The position numbers were made by a program, and so were the translations under genes. This document shows, piece after piece, positions 24,555-33,560 of a stretch of DNA of 36,289 bases (within the stretch, counting starts at the first letter, position 1; each line of letters opens with the position of its first letter). The stretch is taken from assembly GCA_015069695.1 (NCBI GenBank), contig JADCRZ010000054.1, positions 1 through 36,289 on the forward strand, given 5' to 3'. The DNA is from Williamsia sp. (lineage in GTDB: Bacteria > Bacteroidota > Bacteroidia > Chitinophagales > Chitinophagaceae). The notes beneath the pieces were generated by a model. That model was given only the letters and a program-made list of their open reading frames with translations. It did not search any database and was not told the DNA's origin.

Positions 24555-26282
24555 TTAGTTGTTTATTACTTCTTCCCATTCCCTCTTTATAAAAGACATG
24601 AGGTGCTGAATGTGTTGCGCAGATAGATCAAATTTCAAGCCAGCTGCTTCAAATAGCTCAGGTAATTTTTTTGTTCCTCCCAAACTGAGCGCTTTCATAT
24701 AATTATCCAGGGCAGCCTCCTTGTTTTCCCTGAACTGCATCCACAAACCAATGGCTCCCAGCTGTGCTATCCCATACTCAATGTAATAAAAAGGTACTTC
24801 GAACAAATGTAACTGGCGCTGCCACGAATAACGTCTGTATTCTTCCAGTCCGCTCCAGTCAATCATGTGAGAAGAAAATTCTTCCAGGATCCGCATCCAG
24901 GCATCCCCTCGTTCTTCCAGGGTATGGTGAGGATGTTCGTACACCCAGTGCTGGAATTTGTCAATCGTAGCGATCCAGGGAAAGATAGAGATAACCCGCT
25001 CAAACTGGTATTCTTTAGCCCGGGTAAGCTCTTCCTTGTTATCCAGGAAAGCACCCCAATAGTCCATGCTAAACAGCTCCATGGCCATACTGGCCACTTC
25101 TGCTATTTCCATGGGATATTCTTTAAAAGAACTAAGCTCCAGGGGATGGGCTAAAAACGAGTGAACGGCATGGCCACCTTCATGTATCATGGTGGTTACG
25201 TCGTGCATCTGGCCGGCGGCATTCATAAAAATAAAGGGGGCACCACTTTCAGCCAGCGGACAGTTATATCCTCCGGGTGCTTTACCCTTCCGGCTATCCA
25301 GATCCAGGTGACCGATCGATTTCATTTTACGCAAACAATCGGCAAAGAACGGGCGCAGCTCTTCGAAGCAAGCGACGGTTTTTTCGATCAGCTCTTCACT
25401 GCTTTGAAAGGGGCGCAAGGGCTGAATGCCTTCCGGTTCTGCTTCGGTATCCCAGGGCCGCAGGGTGTCCAGACCCAGCTTCTTTTTCTTGTTCTCCTGG
25501 ATCATCGCCACCAGGGGTAAAACATGTTGCTTTACCGCATCATGAAACCGGAAACAATCTTCCTTGGTGTAATCAAACCGCCCCATATCTACAAACTTGT
25601 AGTCCCGGTAATTGGCGAAGCCGGCATTGAGCGCTACCTGGTTTCTTTTTTCAACCAGTTGGGTGTACAAGTCGTTTAATGCTTCTTTGTCCTGGAATCT
25701 TCTTTCCATGACCTTTCTGTACACTTGTTCCCGGAGCGAGCGGTCGTGGCTTTCGAGAAATTTGGCGGCTTGCTGCAGGGTGTACTCTTGCCCGTTAACC
25801 TGAACGGTCATCTTACCTGAAATAACACCAAACTGTTGTGCGGCCACGCTCAGTTCTGCCTGTAAAGGGATATTTTCTTCCCGGAACAGGTCGATGCTTT
25901 TCTTCACAGAGCGGATATAGGTGAAGTATTTTTCCTGGTCGAGTTCTTTTAAGAAAGGAGAATCGATCAGCTTCCTGTTGAGTTTGTCTGCATAAGGCTG
26001 GATATGGGGTTGGATGTGCAGTACAAAATGGGTGAATGCTTCTTCCAGGGAAGGATTTTCCGTATCGCAGGTCATGCGGATTTGCCGCCAGGAAGCATCT
26101 TCACCCACAACAGCTTCCAGCTCACTCATATCTCTTAGCCAGGATTGCAGATCGGTCACGGAACTGATTTCCCGCTCCAGCAGGTCTTTGAAATATCCTT
26201 CCAGGTGTTCCCAGTCGGTCACCACAAAATCTTCCGGAATAAAATGTCTTTCCAGCTTTTTGATGTCGGCGCTGTAGTTCAT
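24555..26282 (-). CDS. M3 family oligoendopeptidase (PepF-like zinc metallopeptidase)
   Basis: A 575-residue cytoplasmic zinc peptidase of the M3 (thimet/PepF) family that degrades short peptides. The HEGGH motif is at residues 367-371 and the third zinc ligand is expected at E394 (EIAEVASMAME). The long helical N-terminal half matches the family's channel-forming domain. No signal peptide. It is preceded (45 bases upstream on its strand) by the DUF5606 gene, so the two form a probable leftward pair. Confidence 0.94.
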   Translation of the reverse strand: MNYSADIKKLERHFIPEDFVVTDWEHLEGYFKDLLEREISSVTDLQSWLRDMSELEAVVGEDASWRQIRMTCDTENPSLEEAFTHFVLHIQPHIQPYADKLNRKLIDSPFLKELDQEKYFTYIRSVKKSIDLFREENIPLQAELSVAAQQFGVISGKMTVQVNGQEYTLQQAAKFLESHDRSLREQVYRKVMERRFQDKEALNDLYTQLVEKRNQVALNAGFANYRDYKFVDMGRFDYTKEDCFRFHDAVKQHVLPLVAMIQENKKKKLGLDTLRPWDTEAEPEGIQPLRPFQSSEELIEKTVACFEELRPFFADCLRKMKSIGHLDLDSRKGKAPGGYNCPLAESGAPFIFMNAAGQMHDVTTMIHEGGHAVHSFLAHPLELSSFKEYPMEIAEVASMAMELFSMDYWGAFLDNKEELTRAKEYQFERVISIFPWIATIDKFQHWVYEHPHHTLEERGDAWMRILEEFSSHMIDWSGLEEYRRYSWQRQLHLFEVPFYYIEYGIAQLGAIGLWMQFRENKEAALDNYMKALSLGGTKKLPELFEAAGLKFDLSAQHIQHLMSFIKREWEEVINN

Positions 26283-26327
26283 AGAAGTTGAGATAAAAAG
26301 GTAATAGAATAGGGCTCCAGGAGCTGC

Positions 26328-26786
26328 TTATTCGGCTTTGGAAACGGGTTCAGCGCCGGAGGCTGAAATGGGTTCATCAGCGGAAGACTCCTCGGCCGCT
26401 TCAGCTTCCTGCGAGGGAAATTCAACTTTGTCCTTGAGTGCAGTAAACCACTTGATCATTTTCTTCATATCGCTCGTGTATACCCTGTCAAAGTCAAGAT
26501 CAGGATAAACCGCTTTGAAGTAGTTGAGCACGGCAGCATTGGATTTCGCATCAGGTAAAGACTCACCGCTTTTATTCATGGCATTAAATATCTCTGCCAG
26601 GTTTACATTGTTTTTTACGGTATATACTTCAATGCTTTCCAAATGCGAAAAGTTGTGCATTCGGCTTGATACAAACCGGGTGCTGTTGTCTTCCAGCGAC
26701 CGTACAATAGCGCCATCTGTTTTGCTGTTCAGCAGCTCATACAATCCATTCATTCCTGTGATGGCAACAATTTTCTTATATTCCAT
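26328..26786 (-). CDS. DUF5606 family protein
   Basis: A 152-residue protein of the Bacteroidota family DUF5606. The N-terminal part (KKIVAITGMNGLYELL, then an SRMHNFSHLESIEVYT block) is a small beta-rich domain. A helical middle (about 65-125) and an acidic, low-complexity tail of about 25 residues rich in Glu, Ala and Ser follow. Function unknown; no signal peptide or membrane segment. ATG 26786 (MEYKKI) matches the family start better than ATG 26795. Upstream on the minus strand TTTG, 22 nt and TATCTTGC resemble a weak promoter. Confidence 0.85.
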   Translation of the reverse strand: MEYKKIVAITGMNGLYELLNSKTDGAIVRSLEDNSTRFVSSRMHNFSHLESIEVYTVKNNVNLAEIFNAMNKSGESLPDAKSNAAVLNYFKAVYPDLDFDRVYTSDMKKMIKWFTALKDKVEFPSQEAEAAEESSADEPISASGAEPVSKAE

Positions 26787-27048
26787 GGTGTGCAACGTAT
26801 TTTAAAGTGTTGCAAGATAACCCACAGTTTCTGATTTGATCCAAACGGGCCGGGCAAATTTCCGGTCAGTGCTGCCGGTCAGTTGAATTTTAACAAAGCT
26901 CCATTCCCCTTCAAACTGACTGTGAAACAAATAAATATTACCCTGTGCCGCGGTGAATGCAGGCAACAATATTTATCTTCATAACATCACCGGGTCTGCA
27001 TGGTGAATAACCCGTTGTAGTAATTTAGCAGGAAATCATTCAACCTAT

Positions 27049-27618
27049 ATGATAGACAGTACCATAGAGAAAAGACGGACGGTTAAGCCGGCCGAAATGA
27101 ACGGACAAGTTATTCCCGATGAAATGATCAATCACCTGTTACAACTGGCCGACTGGGCTCCTACACATGGACGCACGGAACCCTGGCGGTTTGTTGTTTA
27201 CGGACCAGACAAGATCAAGCAGTTTGCGCAGGAACATGCCAATCTATACCGCGACAATACACCACAGGAAAGATTTAAACAGGCTTCTTTCGATAACCTG
27301 CAGCGGGTTGCTGACGGGGCTTCGCATGTGGTAATCGCCTATATGCGGCGCGGAAGCAACCCAAACATTCCTGAAATGGAGGAGATAGCAGCGACTGCCT
27401 GTGCCATTCAAAACCTGTTGCTGGGCGCAACGGAAAAGGGAATCAGCAGCTTTTGGAGTTCCGGTGGGATGACACTTCAACCGGCTATGAAAACCTACCT
27501 GGGTTTAAGAGAAGAAGACAAGGTGTTGGGACTTATTTACTTGGGGTATTCTGACCAGCCGGCAAAAGACGGTAAACGTACGGTCCCCCTGTCCGAAAAA
27601 GTAAAGTGGATGAAATGA
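27049..27618 (+). CDS. Nitroreductase-family FMN protein
   Basis: A 189-residue flavin-dependent NAD(P)H oxidoreductase of the nitroreductase superfamily. The FMN-binding start EKRRTVKPAE (about residues 7-16) is followed by WAPTHGRTEPWRF (34-46). The GISSFWSSGG segment (about 135-144) is the second flavin-contact region. It reduces nitro-aromatics, quinones or similar acceptors; the natural substrate is unknown. Its TGA overlaps the ATG of the sigma factor (ATGA at 27615-27618), which implies translational coupling. The 260-bp region upstream holds no recognised gene or clear promoter. Confidence 0.9.
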   Translation: MIDSTIEKRRTVKPAEMNGQVIPDEMINHLLQLADWAPTHGRTEPWRFVVYGPDKIKQFAQEHANLYRDNTPQERFKQASFDNLQRVADGASHVVIAYMRRGSNPNIPEMEEIAATACAIQNLLLGATEKGISSFWSSGGMTLQPAMKTYLGLREEDKVLGLIYLGYSDQPAKDGKRTVPLSEKVKWMK

Positions 27619-28208
27619 TAAACCCAGCTCCCTTGAGTGAATGGATTTTAATTGATCAGTTAAAACAGAAAGATGAATCGGCTTTCAAGAAGATAGTTGA
27701 AACCTGGCAGGACATGGTTTTTAATACGGTGTTGGGTATTGTACAAAGTGCCGAAGATGCAGAAGATGTGGCACAGGAAGTTTTTGTGCAGGTATATGAA
27801 TCCATCCATTCTTTCAAGGGAGAATCAAAATTTTCTACCTGGTTATACCGCATTGCGATCACAAAATCAATGGATCACTTGCGCAGGAAAAAAAGAAAAA
27901 AGCGCTTTGCTTTTGTTCAAAGCCTGTTCGGGGCCAACAACGAAGTAGTACATGATCCGCCTGATTTTCATCACCCGGGTGTAACGCTGGACAACAAGGA
28001 AAAGTCGGCAGTGCTGTTCAAGGCCATAGAAAAACTGCCACAGAATCAGAAAACAGCGTTTGTGCTGCACAAGATAGAAGGAATAAGCTACCAGCAGATC
28101 AGTGAAATTATGAACACTTCAGTATCTTCAATTGAATCTTTGCTGCACAGAGCAAAAATCAACCTTAAAAAAAACCTGACTGAATATTACCAGAATACAA
28201 ATCAATAA
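27615..28208 (+). CDS. ECF-type RNA polymerase sigma factor
   Basis: A 197-residue extracytoplasmic-function sigma factor. Region 2 (about residues 17-90) contains the SAEDAEDVAQEVFVQVYESI helix and the STWLYRIA -10-recognition segment. A basic stretch RRKKRKKR follows, then region 4 (about 140-190, LPQNQKTAFVLHKIEGISYQQIS) with its helix-turn-helix. It redirects RNA polymerase to a stress regulon. I chose ATG 27615, fused to the nitroreductase stop; a GTG at 27606 is in frame. The two genes after it look like its membrane regulator and a periplasmic sensor. Confidence 0.93.
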   Translation: MINPAPLSEWILIDQLKQKDESAFKKIVETWQDMVFNTVLGIVQSAEDAEDVAQEVFVQVYESIHSFKGESKFSTWLYRIAITKSMDHLRRKKRKKRFAFVQSLFGANNEVVHDPPDFHHPGVTLDNKEKSAVLFKAIEKLPQNQKTAFVLHKIEGISYQQISEIMNTSVSSIESLLHRAKINLKKNLTEYYQNTNQ

Positions 28209-28247
28209 CACAAGTTTTATTTCTTTTCATCGTCAAATACCGCGTTT

Positions 28248-28583
28248 ATGGATAAAAAGACAGCAATAGAAAGCAAAGTTGAGGCAGTCATGAACAGCCT
28301 CAACGGTATACAATCTGCCTCTCCCGGGGCATTTTTCTATACCCGTGTGCAAGCAAAGCTTCAGAAAGAAGACATAAACATTTGGAACAGGATAGGCAGC
28401 CTGGTTGCCCGTCCGGCCATTGCCGTTACGGTTGTATGCCTGATCTTGCTAATGAATATCCTGGTTATTGTTCAACAAAAGGCCGTCTCTCCCCTGGCCG
28501 ACCAGACCGAGCAGTCGTCGTATTATGATGAGCTGAACAAGTCTGCTGATAATTTCTATGATTTTGCAATTAACGAACCCTGA
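28248..28583 (+). CDS. Small single-pass membrane protein, candidate anti-sigma factor
   Basis: A 111-residue protein I do not recognise by family. It has a cytoplasmic N-terminal half (about 1-60), one hydrophobic segment (about 62-83) and a short acidic periplasmic tail ending in FYDFAINEP. The position directly after the sigma gene and the topology (short cytoplasmic part, one helix, short periplasmic tail) resemble anti-sigma factors such as CnrY. No zinc-binding ZAS motif (HxxxCxxC) is present. Its last base overlaps the first base of the next ATG. The anti-sigma role is inference. Confidence 0.7.
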   Translation: MDKKTAIESKVEAVMNSLNGIQSASPGAFFYTRVQAKLQKEDINIWNRIGSLVARPAIAVTVVCLILLMNILVIVQQKAVSPLADQTEQSSYYDELNKSADNFYDFAINEP

Positions 28584-29080
28584 TGCAAGGCTCTTCCAGA
28601 AATAAAACGCTTCTTTTTATCTTGGTGATCTCCCTGCTGGCAAATGTGGTCATGCTGGCTTATTTTGGCTGGATAAGGGAATCCAATCATCACAACCCCC
28701 ACAACGGTCCGGGTTCACCTATGGCAGCATTTTTGCAGCAAGAGCTTGGTTTCACTGCTCAGCAAATGGAAGCATACAACAAACTCAGGCAGCAGAACAG
28801 ACAGAAAATGAAGCCGCTTTTTGAAGATGTACGCCTGGCCAAAGTTCATTTTTATGATTTCCTGAATGATGAGCAGATCAATGATTCTTTGCTGGATGCT
28901 GCAGCCAGCCAGATTGGCGAAAAGCAAAAAGTATTGGATCTGCAAACGCTGAAAAATTTCCGGCAACTGAGAACCCTGTGCACGGAAGAACAAAAGAAGA
29001 AATATGATTCACTGATAACAGGTGTTATCAGCAACATGTGGTTCACACCCAGAAATGGTCCGCCGGAAAAAAGAAAATAA
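28583..29080 (+). CDS. Membrane-anchored CpxP/Spy/CnrX-like periplasmic sensor
   Basis: A 165-residue protein with one N-terminal membrane helix (about residues 9-28) and a helical periplasmic domain of the Metal_resist/CpxP/Spy type. The N-terminal linker is His/Asn-rich (residues about 35-41). The LGFTAQQMEAYNKLRQQ segment (about 55-71) is a relaxed LTxxQ repeat. A second one is near the C terminus (LRTLCTEEQKKKYDSLI). Such proteins bind metals or misfolded proteins and hold anti-sigma or sensor kinases in check. It overlaps the upstream gene by one base, so it is probably translated with it. Confidence 0.8.
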   Translation: MQGSSRNKTLLFILVISLLANVVMLAYFGWIRESNHHNPHNGPGSPMAAFLQQELGFTAQQMEAYNKLRQQNRQKMKPLFEDVRLAKVHFYDFLNDEQINDSLLDAAASQIGEKQKVLDLQTLKNFRQLRTLCTEEQKKKYDSLITGVISNMWFTPRNGPPEKRK

Positions 29081-29174
29081 TTTTCTTCAAAAAAAGAAAC
29101 AAGGCAACAGGCGAAAGTTTTTATGTGACTAAGCGTCTGATGTAAAAATTTTTCTAATCAAAAAAATCAAAAAG

Positions 29175-29585
29175 ATGAAAACTAAAATTGGCTTTTTCAG
29201 CATGCTGTTGTTAGCAGGCGCTCTCACAGTGAATGCACAAGGAGGCGGCGGTGGCGGCTTCCAACGTCGTACTCCGGAAGAAAACACAAAAAGAGTCGTG
29301 GACACGCTGAACTCTGTATTTAAACTGGAGCAGGGCGCTCAAACCCAGGTTCAAACCATTTTCATGGACTTCTACAAGGCCCAGAACAAGATGATGGATG
29401 ATATGATGGCCTCAGGTGGACAGATGGACAGAGACAAGATGAGAGCAGACAGAGAAAAGATGGTTGCAGACAGAGACGAAAAATTAAAGAAAGCATTGAG
29501 CGACGACCAATTCAAGAAATTCAAGAGTGATATCGAGCCAGCCTTATCTCCAAGAAGAAGAATGGGCGGTGGCGGCGGTAACTAA
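29175..29585 (+). CDS. Secreted Spy-like protein with glycine-rich ends
   Basis: A 136-residue exported protein: signal peptide 1-21 (ends Val-Asn-Ala, then Gln), a Gly-rich run right after the cleavage site and another at the C terminus. Between them lies a charged helical core with repeated Met/Asp/Arg (KMRADREKMVADRDEKLKK) and LSDDQFKKFK, which resembles the LTxxQ signature of Spy/CpxP. It is likely a periplasmic chaperone or metal-binding protein. It follows the sensor gene by 94 bases and may be a target of the sigma factor. A strong terminator follows. Confidence 0.8.
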   Translation: MKTKIGFFSMLLLAGALTVNAQGGGGGGFQRRTPEENTKRVVDTLNSVFKLEQGAQTQVQTIFMDFYKAQNKMMDDMMASGGQMDRDKMRADREKMVADRDEKLKKALSDDQFKKFKSDIEPALSPRRRMGGGGGN

Positions 29586-29604
29586 TGCAGCCGTAAAGAT
29601 TTTT

Positions 29605-29639
29605 AAAAGAGGATGTCTGTTTGATAGACATCCTCTTTT
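29605..29639 (+). terminator. Intrinsic terminator after the Spy-like gene
   Basis: A 14-bp perfect stem (29605-29618 with 29626-29639), 7-nt loop, followed by further T residues. Because of the A-run on the left it may also serve the leftward glycosylase transcript. Confidence 0.88.
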
Positions 29640-29658
29640 TTTTGCGCATCTATTTTTT

Positions 29659-30336
29659 CTAGACGCCTCCTTCCTGAAACTTTTGCAGGTAGGAAGCAAT
29701 GTACTCCTGCTTGTACCGCAACCTGTATTGCATAACAAATCTTGGATGTGCTAAAGGAATGATTTTCTCAAAGAAACCCATCTCCCTGTTCAGCGAAGAA
29801 AGATACTGGAAGTTTTTTCCTTCACCCAAGCAAAACGCAACGGTCCGGTGTATACCAAACCGGAGCTGCCGGTGCATGCAGTCAACCGCAAAGTTCTTGA
29901 TGCTTGCCTGTAAAAGTTTGTCATCATAATAATTCAGGTTCTTTCTATCTTTTGTAAAACCAAGCGGACTGACCGAAGTGATATAAAAATTTTCATAGAA
30001 GAACGACAAGCCGCCAAATGCTTCCATCATCTCATACATGAAAATGGAAGAAAGCTCCTGCTTCTTTGGCCAGTTATTCCGGATACCACAGGCTTCCTGT
30101 AACCGGATAGGATCTGTAAACGGAACGCCCGTAACTCCACCACCAAAGCGGCCAGGGTTGATACCGATCAGCATCCACCGGTGCTTTGTATCATTGTAAT
30201 ACTTTGTATAAAATTGCCTGCACACATCAAAGGTGGCAGCATCCCCAAAAGGATTCATTACTTCCACATTGGGTGGAAGGGCTATAGGAAATTGAAGATG
30301 TTGTATAAAGTGAAGGATTTGTTCTGCAAAATTCAT
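29659..30336 (-). CDS. SMUG2-type uracil-DNA glycosylase family protein
   Basis: A 225-residue protein of the uracil-DNA glycosylase superfamily, SMUG2-like (former DUF4918). The catalytic-site loop is GINPGRFGGGVTGVPFTDP (about residues 58-76) and the DNA-intercalation HPRF motif is near residue 198. It is expected to excise uracil or related bases in base-excision repair. It lies 3 bases downstream of the ABC permease gene on the same strand, so it is probably co-transcribed with the transporter. Confidence 0.9.
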   Translation of the reverse strand: MNFAEQILHFIQHLQFPIALPPNVEVMNPFGDAATFDVCRQFYTKYYNDTKHRWMLIGINPGRFGGGVTGVPFTDPIRLQEACGIRNNWPKKQELSSIFMYEMMEAFGGLSFFYENFYITSVSPLGFTKDRKNLNYYDDKLLQASIKNFAVDCMHRQLRFGIHRTVAFCLGEGKNFQYLSSLNREMGFFEKIIPLAHPRFVMQYRLRYKQEYIASYLQKFQEGGV

Positions 30337-30339
30337 ATA

Positions 30340-32037
30340 CTACTCATTGTACGCAACAGCCAGCTGTTGCCAGCTTTTATTTTTTAAATAATCCAGGAGA
30401 AGCCAGCTGGCAATTACAGACAGGCAACAGCACAGTAGTACAGCCCAGACAGAATGGTAAACAAAGAATTGCAGCACGCCCAGGAATAAAGGTATAAGCA
30501 TGCTCATCAGACTCCGGATGATAGCACCTGCCTTTTTTTTGTTGTGCTGAAAAGCAGAAAAAGGAAGCGCACGAACAGTGAGCACGGCAATGATCAGGCA
30601 GCTTAACCACACATTGCAGAACCCGAGTAATAAATTGGGAACTACCTGTACGCCTATTATTGCCAGACCGGCTATTAAGATCACAAGACATGCAGGAGCA
30701 ACAAACTTTATCATAGTGGCTTTTAATGAACCGGCTAAGATAAGTCCTGGCTTTCTGATGGGAGTGGTATAGTAAAACCAGGAAGCCCTGAACTTATCAG
30801 AGTACTGGATTTGCTCCAGGGCCATTGCAACAATAAAGGTGCATATGTATGTTACGCTAAGGACAGTCAGCTTACTGCCGCTGGTTCCGAGACGCAGTTC
30901 TTCCAGCGTGATTTTGTTGTTGAAAAACAGCATCACTGCATATACAAGCAGATAGCCGAAAGAAGGATACACTTTAAGCTTGAAATCTTTTGAACGGCTG
31001 GTCAGGTCCCAGGTCAGCAGGAAACTCATTCTTTCTTCTCCCCTGCCTGTACTCAGCGCAGCCAGCTTTTGCTTGACAAGCGCCCAGAAAGAAGATCCTG
31101 AACCCCTTTTCTTTTTGATGCCTTCTTCGTTGCCTGCTGATAGCTGCGAAAGCTTTTGATTAAACGAGGGAGCAAAATATTTTACAACGATCCACAAGGT
31201 AAGAGGCGGAACGATCAAGGAAAGCAATCCTCCTGTTGCATAACGAATGTTGAAGGAATAAAAGAATTGCCAGCCCCCGGCAAACCAGTATGACGGCAGC
31301 AACCAGGCCCATGGTTTGCCGCTGATGGTATATCCGGTGAGCATGATCTTGTTTGCAAGACGCGGCACCAGCTGGTATCCTACATACATGAATATGGCTA
31401 TAAATATTTGTACATAGCTTATGATAGCCTGGAACTTGGCCGGGGTAGATACTTTAAGGATGATCAGGTAAACAGCATTGATCAGAAAGATGGTAAAGAC
31501 GGTACAAAACAGCAGGATAAAACTAAATACCAGTGATGCTCCCGGTCCCTGCTGAATAAACATGTAGACTACGGCAGGCAGGCTCATGGGAATGACAAGC
31601 TTCAGCAAATGAATAAAAATGTGCAGGAGCCTGCACAGCACAAAGGTTTTGTCGTTAACCGGTTTGGGCAGAATGATGTAATTATCTCTCACATCCATCA
31701 AAACAGAGGTAAAGTCGGAAATCAGTGTAGTGGAGAGAATCACGATATATATGGAAAAGTAGATCGTAAGCTGGGTAATACGCTCATCGCTGATCATGAA
31801 TCCGTAGAGAAAGAACAAACCAAATAAGAGCGAAAAGAACATGGTGCCAAGTGTGGAACCAGAGATGGCCTTCTCTGTTTTTCGCCGGGTATAATGGTAC
31901 ATGTTGGGTCTTCTGTCATCCATCATCAGCTTTGCTGTGAGGATCAGCCTGAGCTGGCGCGGATCGGCACCCAGCTTTTTATAAAGAAGGGCAGGCATCA
32001 ACACCAGCCGGAGCAGCAGTTTGTTTAGAAAGTTCAT
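30340..32037 (-). CDS. ABC transporter permease subunit
   Basis: A 565-residue integral membrane protein with about ten or more hydrophobic helices, in two blocks separated by a basic cytoplasmic loop (around residue 300, ending near KKKRGSGSS). It has no recognised substrate motif. It pairs with the ATPase gene whose stop lies 14 bases upstream of this start. The in-frame ATG at 32076 would overlap the ATPase by 26 bases, so I start at 32037 (MNFLNKL). Export of a lipid, peptide or other small molecule is possible; substrate unknown. Confidence 0.85.
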   Translation of the reverse strand: MNFLNKLLLRLVLMPALLYKKLGADPRQLRLILTAKLMMDDRRPNMYHYTRRKTEKAISGSTLGTMFFSLLFGLFFLYGFMISDERITQLTIYFSIYIVILSTTLISDFTSVLMDVRDNYIILPKPVNDKTFVLCRLLHIFIHLLKLVIPMSLPAVVYMFIQQGPGASLVFSFILLFCTVFTIFLINAVYLIILKVSTPAKFQAIISYVQIFIAIFMYVGYQLVPRLANKIMLTGYTISGKPWAWLLPSYWFAGGWQFFYSFNIRYATGGLLSLIVPPLTLWIVVKYFAPSFNQKLSQLSAGNEEGIKKKRGSGSSFWALVKQKLAALSTGRGEERMSFLLTWDLTSRSKDFKLKVYPSFGYLLVYAVMLFFNNKITLEELRLGTSGSKLTVLSVTYICTFIVAMALEQIQYSDKFRASWFYYTTPIRKPGLILAGSLKATMIKFVAPACLVILIAGLAIIGVQVVPNLLLGFCNVWLSCLIIAVLTVRALPFSAFQHNKKKAGAIIRSLMSMLIPLFLGVLQFFVYHSVWAVLLCCCLSVIASWLLLDYLKNKSWQQLAVAYNE

Positions 32038-32050
32038 CTTGTAAATAGAA

Positions 32051-32863
32051 TCAGGTAGAGACGGTTTTGTTTTCAAGCAGGTTGATCATCTGGTGTGCTT
32101 TTGCCGAAGGTGACTCAGTGGCAGTAAGCGATGAGAAGATCTTTTCGAGGCTGTTGCTGCCAAGCTGATGCTGCAACTCTTCAAAAGTGCCGTTTGCAAT
32201 CACGGCTCCTTCGTTGATCAGTACAATCCGGTCACTTACTTTTTCCACTACATCCATCATGTGGCTGCAATAGAAGATGGTTTTGCCTTCCCTGGCCAGG
32301 CTGCTGATCAGTTCCTTGATAATGATTACGCTGTTGGCATCCAGGCCGCTTAAAGGCTCATCAAGGATCAGTATATCCGGGTTGTGCAGAATGCCGGAGG
32401 CGATCAGCACTTTTTGCCGCATGCCTTTGCTGAATGTATCCATGCGCTGGTCGAGATTGCTTCCCAAACCAAATGCCTCCATCAAACCGGTGATGCGCAT
32501 GGCAAGAACTGCATCCGGCACATTGTAAAGCTGCCCCATTAGTTCCAGGAACTCACGGGGGGTAAGTACTTCGTACAACTCAGCCAGTTCAGGAACATAT
32601 CCGATCATGCTTTTCACCCTGATCGGTTCCTGCTTCAGGTCGGTTCCGTTTACAGTAACGGTGCCTTCATAGTCATTGATCAGGCCGCACAGGATTTTTA
32701 CGGTTGTACTTTTTCCGGCTCCGTTCGGACCAATATAACCGATGATCTGACCGGGAAAGATTTCCAGGTTGACACCCTTTAAAACCTGTTTGGTTCCATA
32801 ATTCTTGCGGAGGTTTTCAATTACAATTGCAGGCTGCATAGAAGTGTGATCCATGTATAGCAA
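32051..32863 (-). CDS. ABC transporter ATP-binding protein
   Basis: A 270-residue nucleotide-binding domain of a CcmA/NatA-like exporter. Walker A is GPNGAGKST (45-53). The signature is FSKGMRQKV rather than LSGGQ, as in this subfamily. Walker B is ILILDEP, followed by the D-loop SGLD. The C-terminal 40 residues are extra and Ser/Thr-rich. It drives the permease encoded next. Possible starts are ATG 32863, 32854 and 32839; the domain begins near residue 12, so all are plausible. Confidence 0.93.
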   Translation of the reverse strand: MLYMDHTSMQPAIVIENLRKNYGTKQVLKGVNLEIFPGQIIGYIGPNGAGKSTTVKILCGLINDYEGTVTVNGTDLKQEPIRVKSMIGYVPELAELYEVLTPREFLELMGQLYNVPDAVLAMRITGLMEAFGLGSNLDQRMDTFSKGMRQKVLIASGILHNPDILILDEPLSGLDANSVIIIKELISSLAREGKTIFYCSHMMDVVEKVSDRIVLINEGAVIANGTFEELQHQLGSNSLEKIFSSLTATESPSAKAHQMINLLENKTVST

Positions 32864-32930
32864 GGTATTAAGAATTTACATGAGACATGTACAATGGGGC
32901 AACAAGTCTTTCCTGCTGTTGTGTCGGTAT

Positions 32931-33479
32931 CTATTGCAGGCTGGTAACAATGGTATTATTTTTCTTGGCCTGCTTGTATTTTTCGTTCATGCTTGCGCTC
33001 AGCTCTGGTCTCAGAAATACATTTCCCTGTGTACTGATAAAGCCGTCGTAGATGATTGTGTCTTTAAACGGAAGAATGGCGGTGGTGCAGTAGACCGGGA
33101 AGCGGCGGAAAAATTCGTCGAAAGGGTCAGACAGGGCTTTCACCGCATACATCAGATCTGTTTTGCAATCAACAAAAATACAGTAACGGGTCAGGCATTT
33201 CAGGATGATAAAATCACTTTGGATCTTCTTTTTAAAGCCTTGCAAGATATGCCTCTCTCCGGGATGCAGCTGCTCTGCGTATTTGCTGAGATAACTATCG
33301 AGCAGGTGCATGTTTTTATACATTGCTTCCCTGCATTGATACTTTCTTTGGAAAGGAAGTTTATAGAACGCTTCCAATGTTGTAGCCGGGGAAATCAGCT
33401 CCTCTTCTATGCCTACATAGTAAAGAAGCTTCATATGGGCGGCTACGTACTGATGATATTCCTGCTCGTCCAGTGTCAT
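32931..33479 (-). CDS. Hypothetical protein, possible member of an uncharacterised family
   Basis: A 182-residue soluble protein that I do not recognise. It is mainly helical in its first 110 residues. The C-terminal part is mixed: RYCIFVDCKTDLMYAV, then a PFKDTIIYDGFI strand pair (about 142-153) that resembles the YDG-type motif of small nucleic-acid or ligand-binding folds. It has a C-terminal Lys-rich tail and no signal peptide. It is upstream of the ABC genes on the same strand, with about 67 bases between, so it may be part of that operon. Confidence 0.75.
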   Translation of the reverse strand: MTLDEQEYHQYVAAHMKLLYYVGIEEELISPATTLEAFYKLPFQRKYQCREAMYKNMHLLDSYLSKYAEQLHPGERHILQGFKKKIQSDFIILKCLTRYCIFVDCKTDLMYAVKALSDPFDEFFRRFPVYCTTAILPFKDTIIYDGFISTQGNVFLRPELSASMNEKYKQAKKNNTIVTSLQ

Positions 33480-33560
33480 TGCATAGATTTTAACCTATGG
33501 CAAAATAACATCCCGGCTCACATTTCCTTGCGCAGGTCAATACCACGGGTATGAAGGAAG

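Noticed and set aside
26791-26814. TGCAAC and GTTGCA arms upstream of DUF5606 as a second metal operator
   Set aside because: The arms match the merC palindrome but are 12 bases apart instead of 3, so a single repressor dimer would not see the same site.
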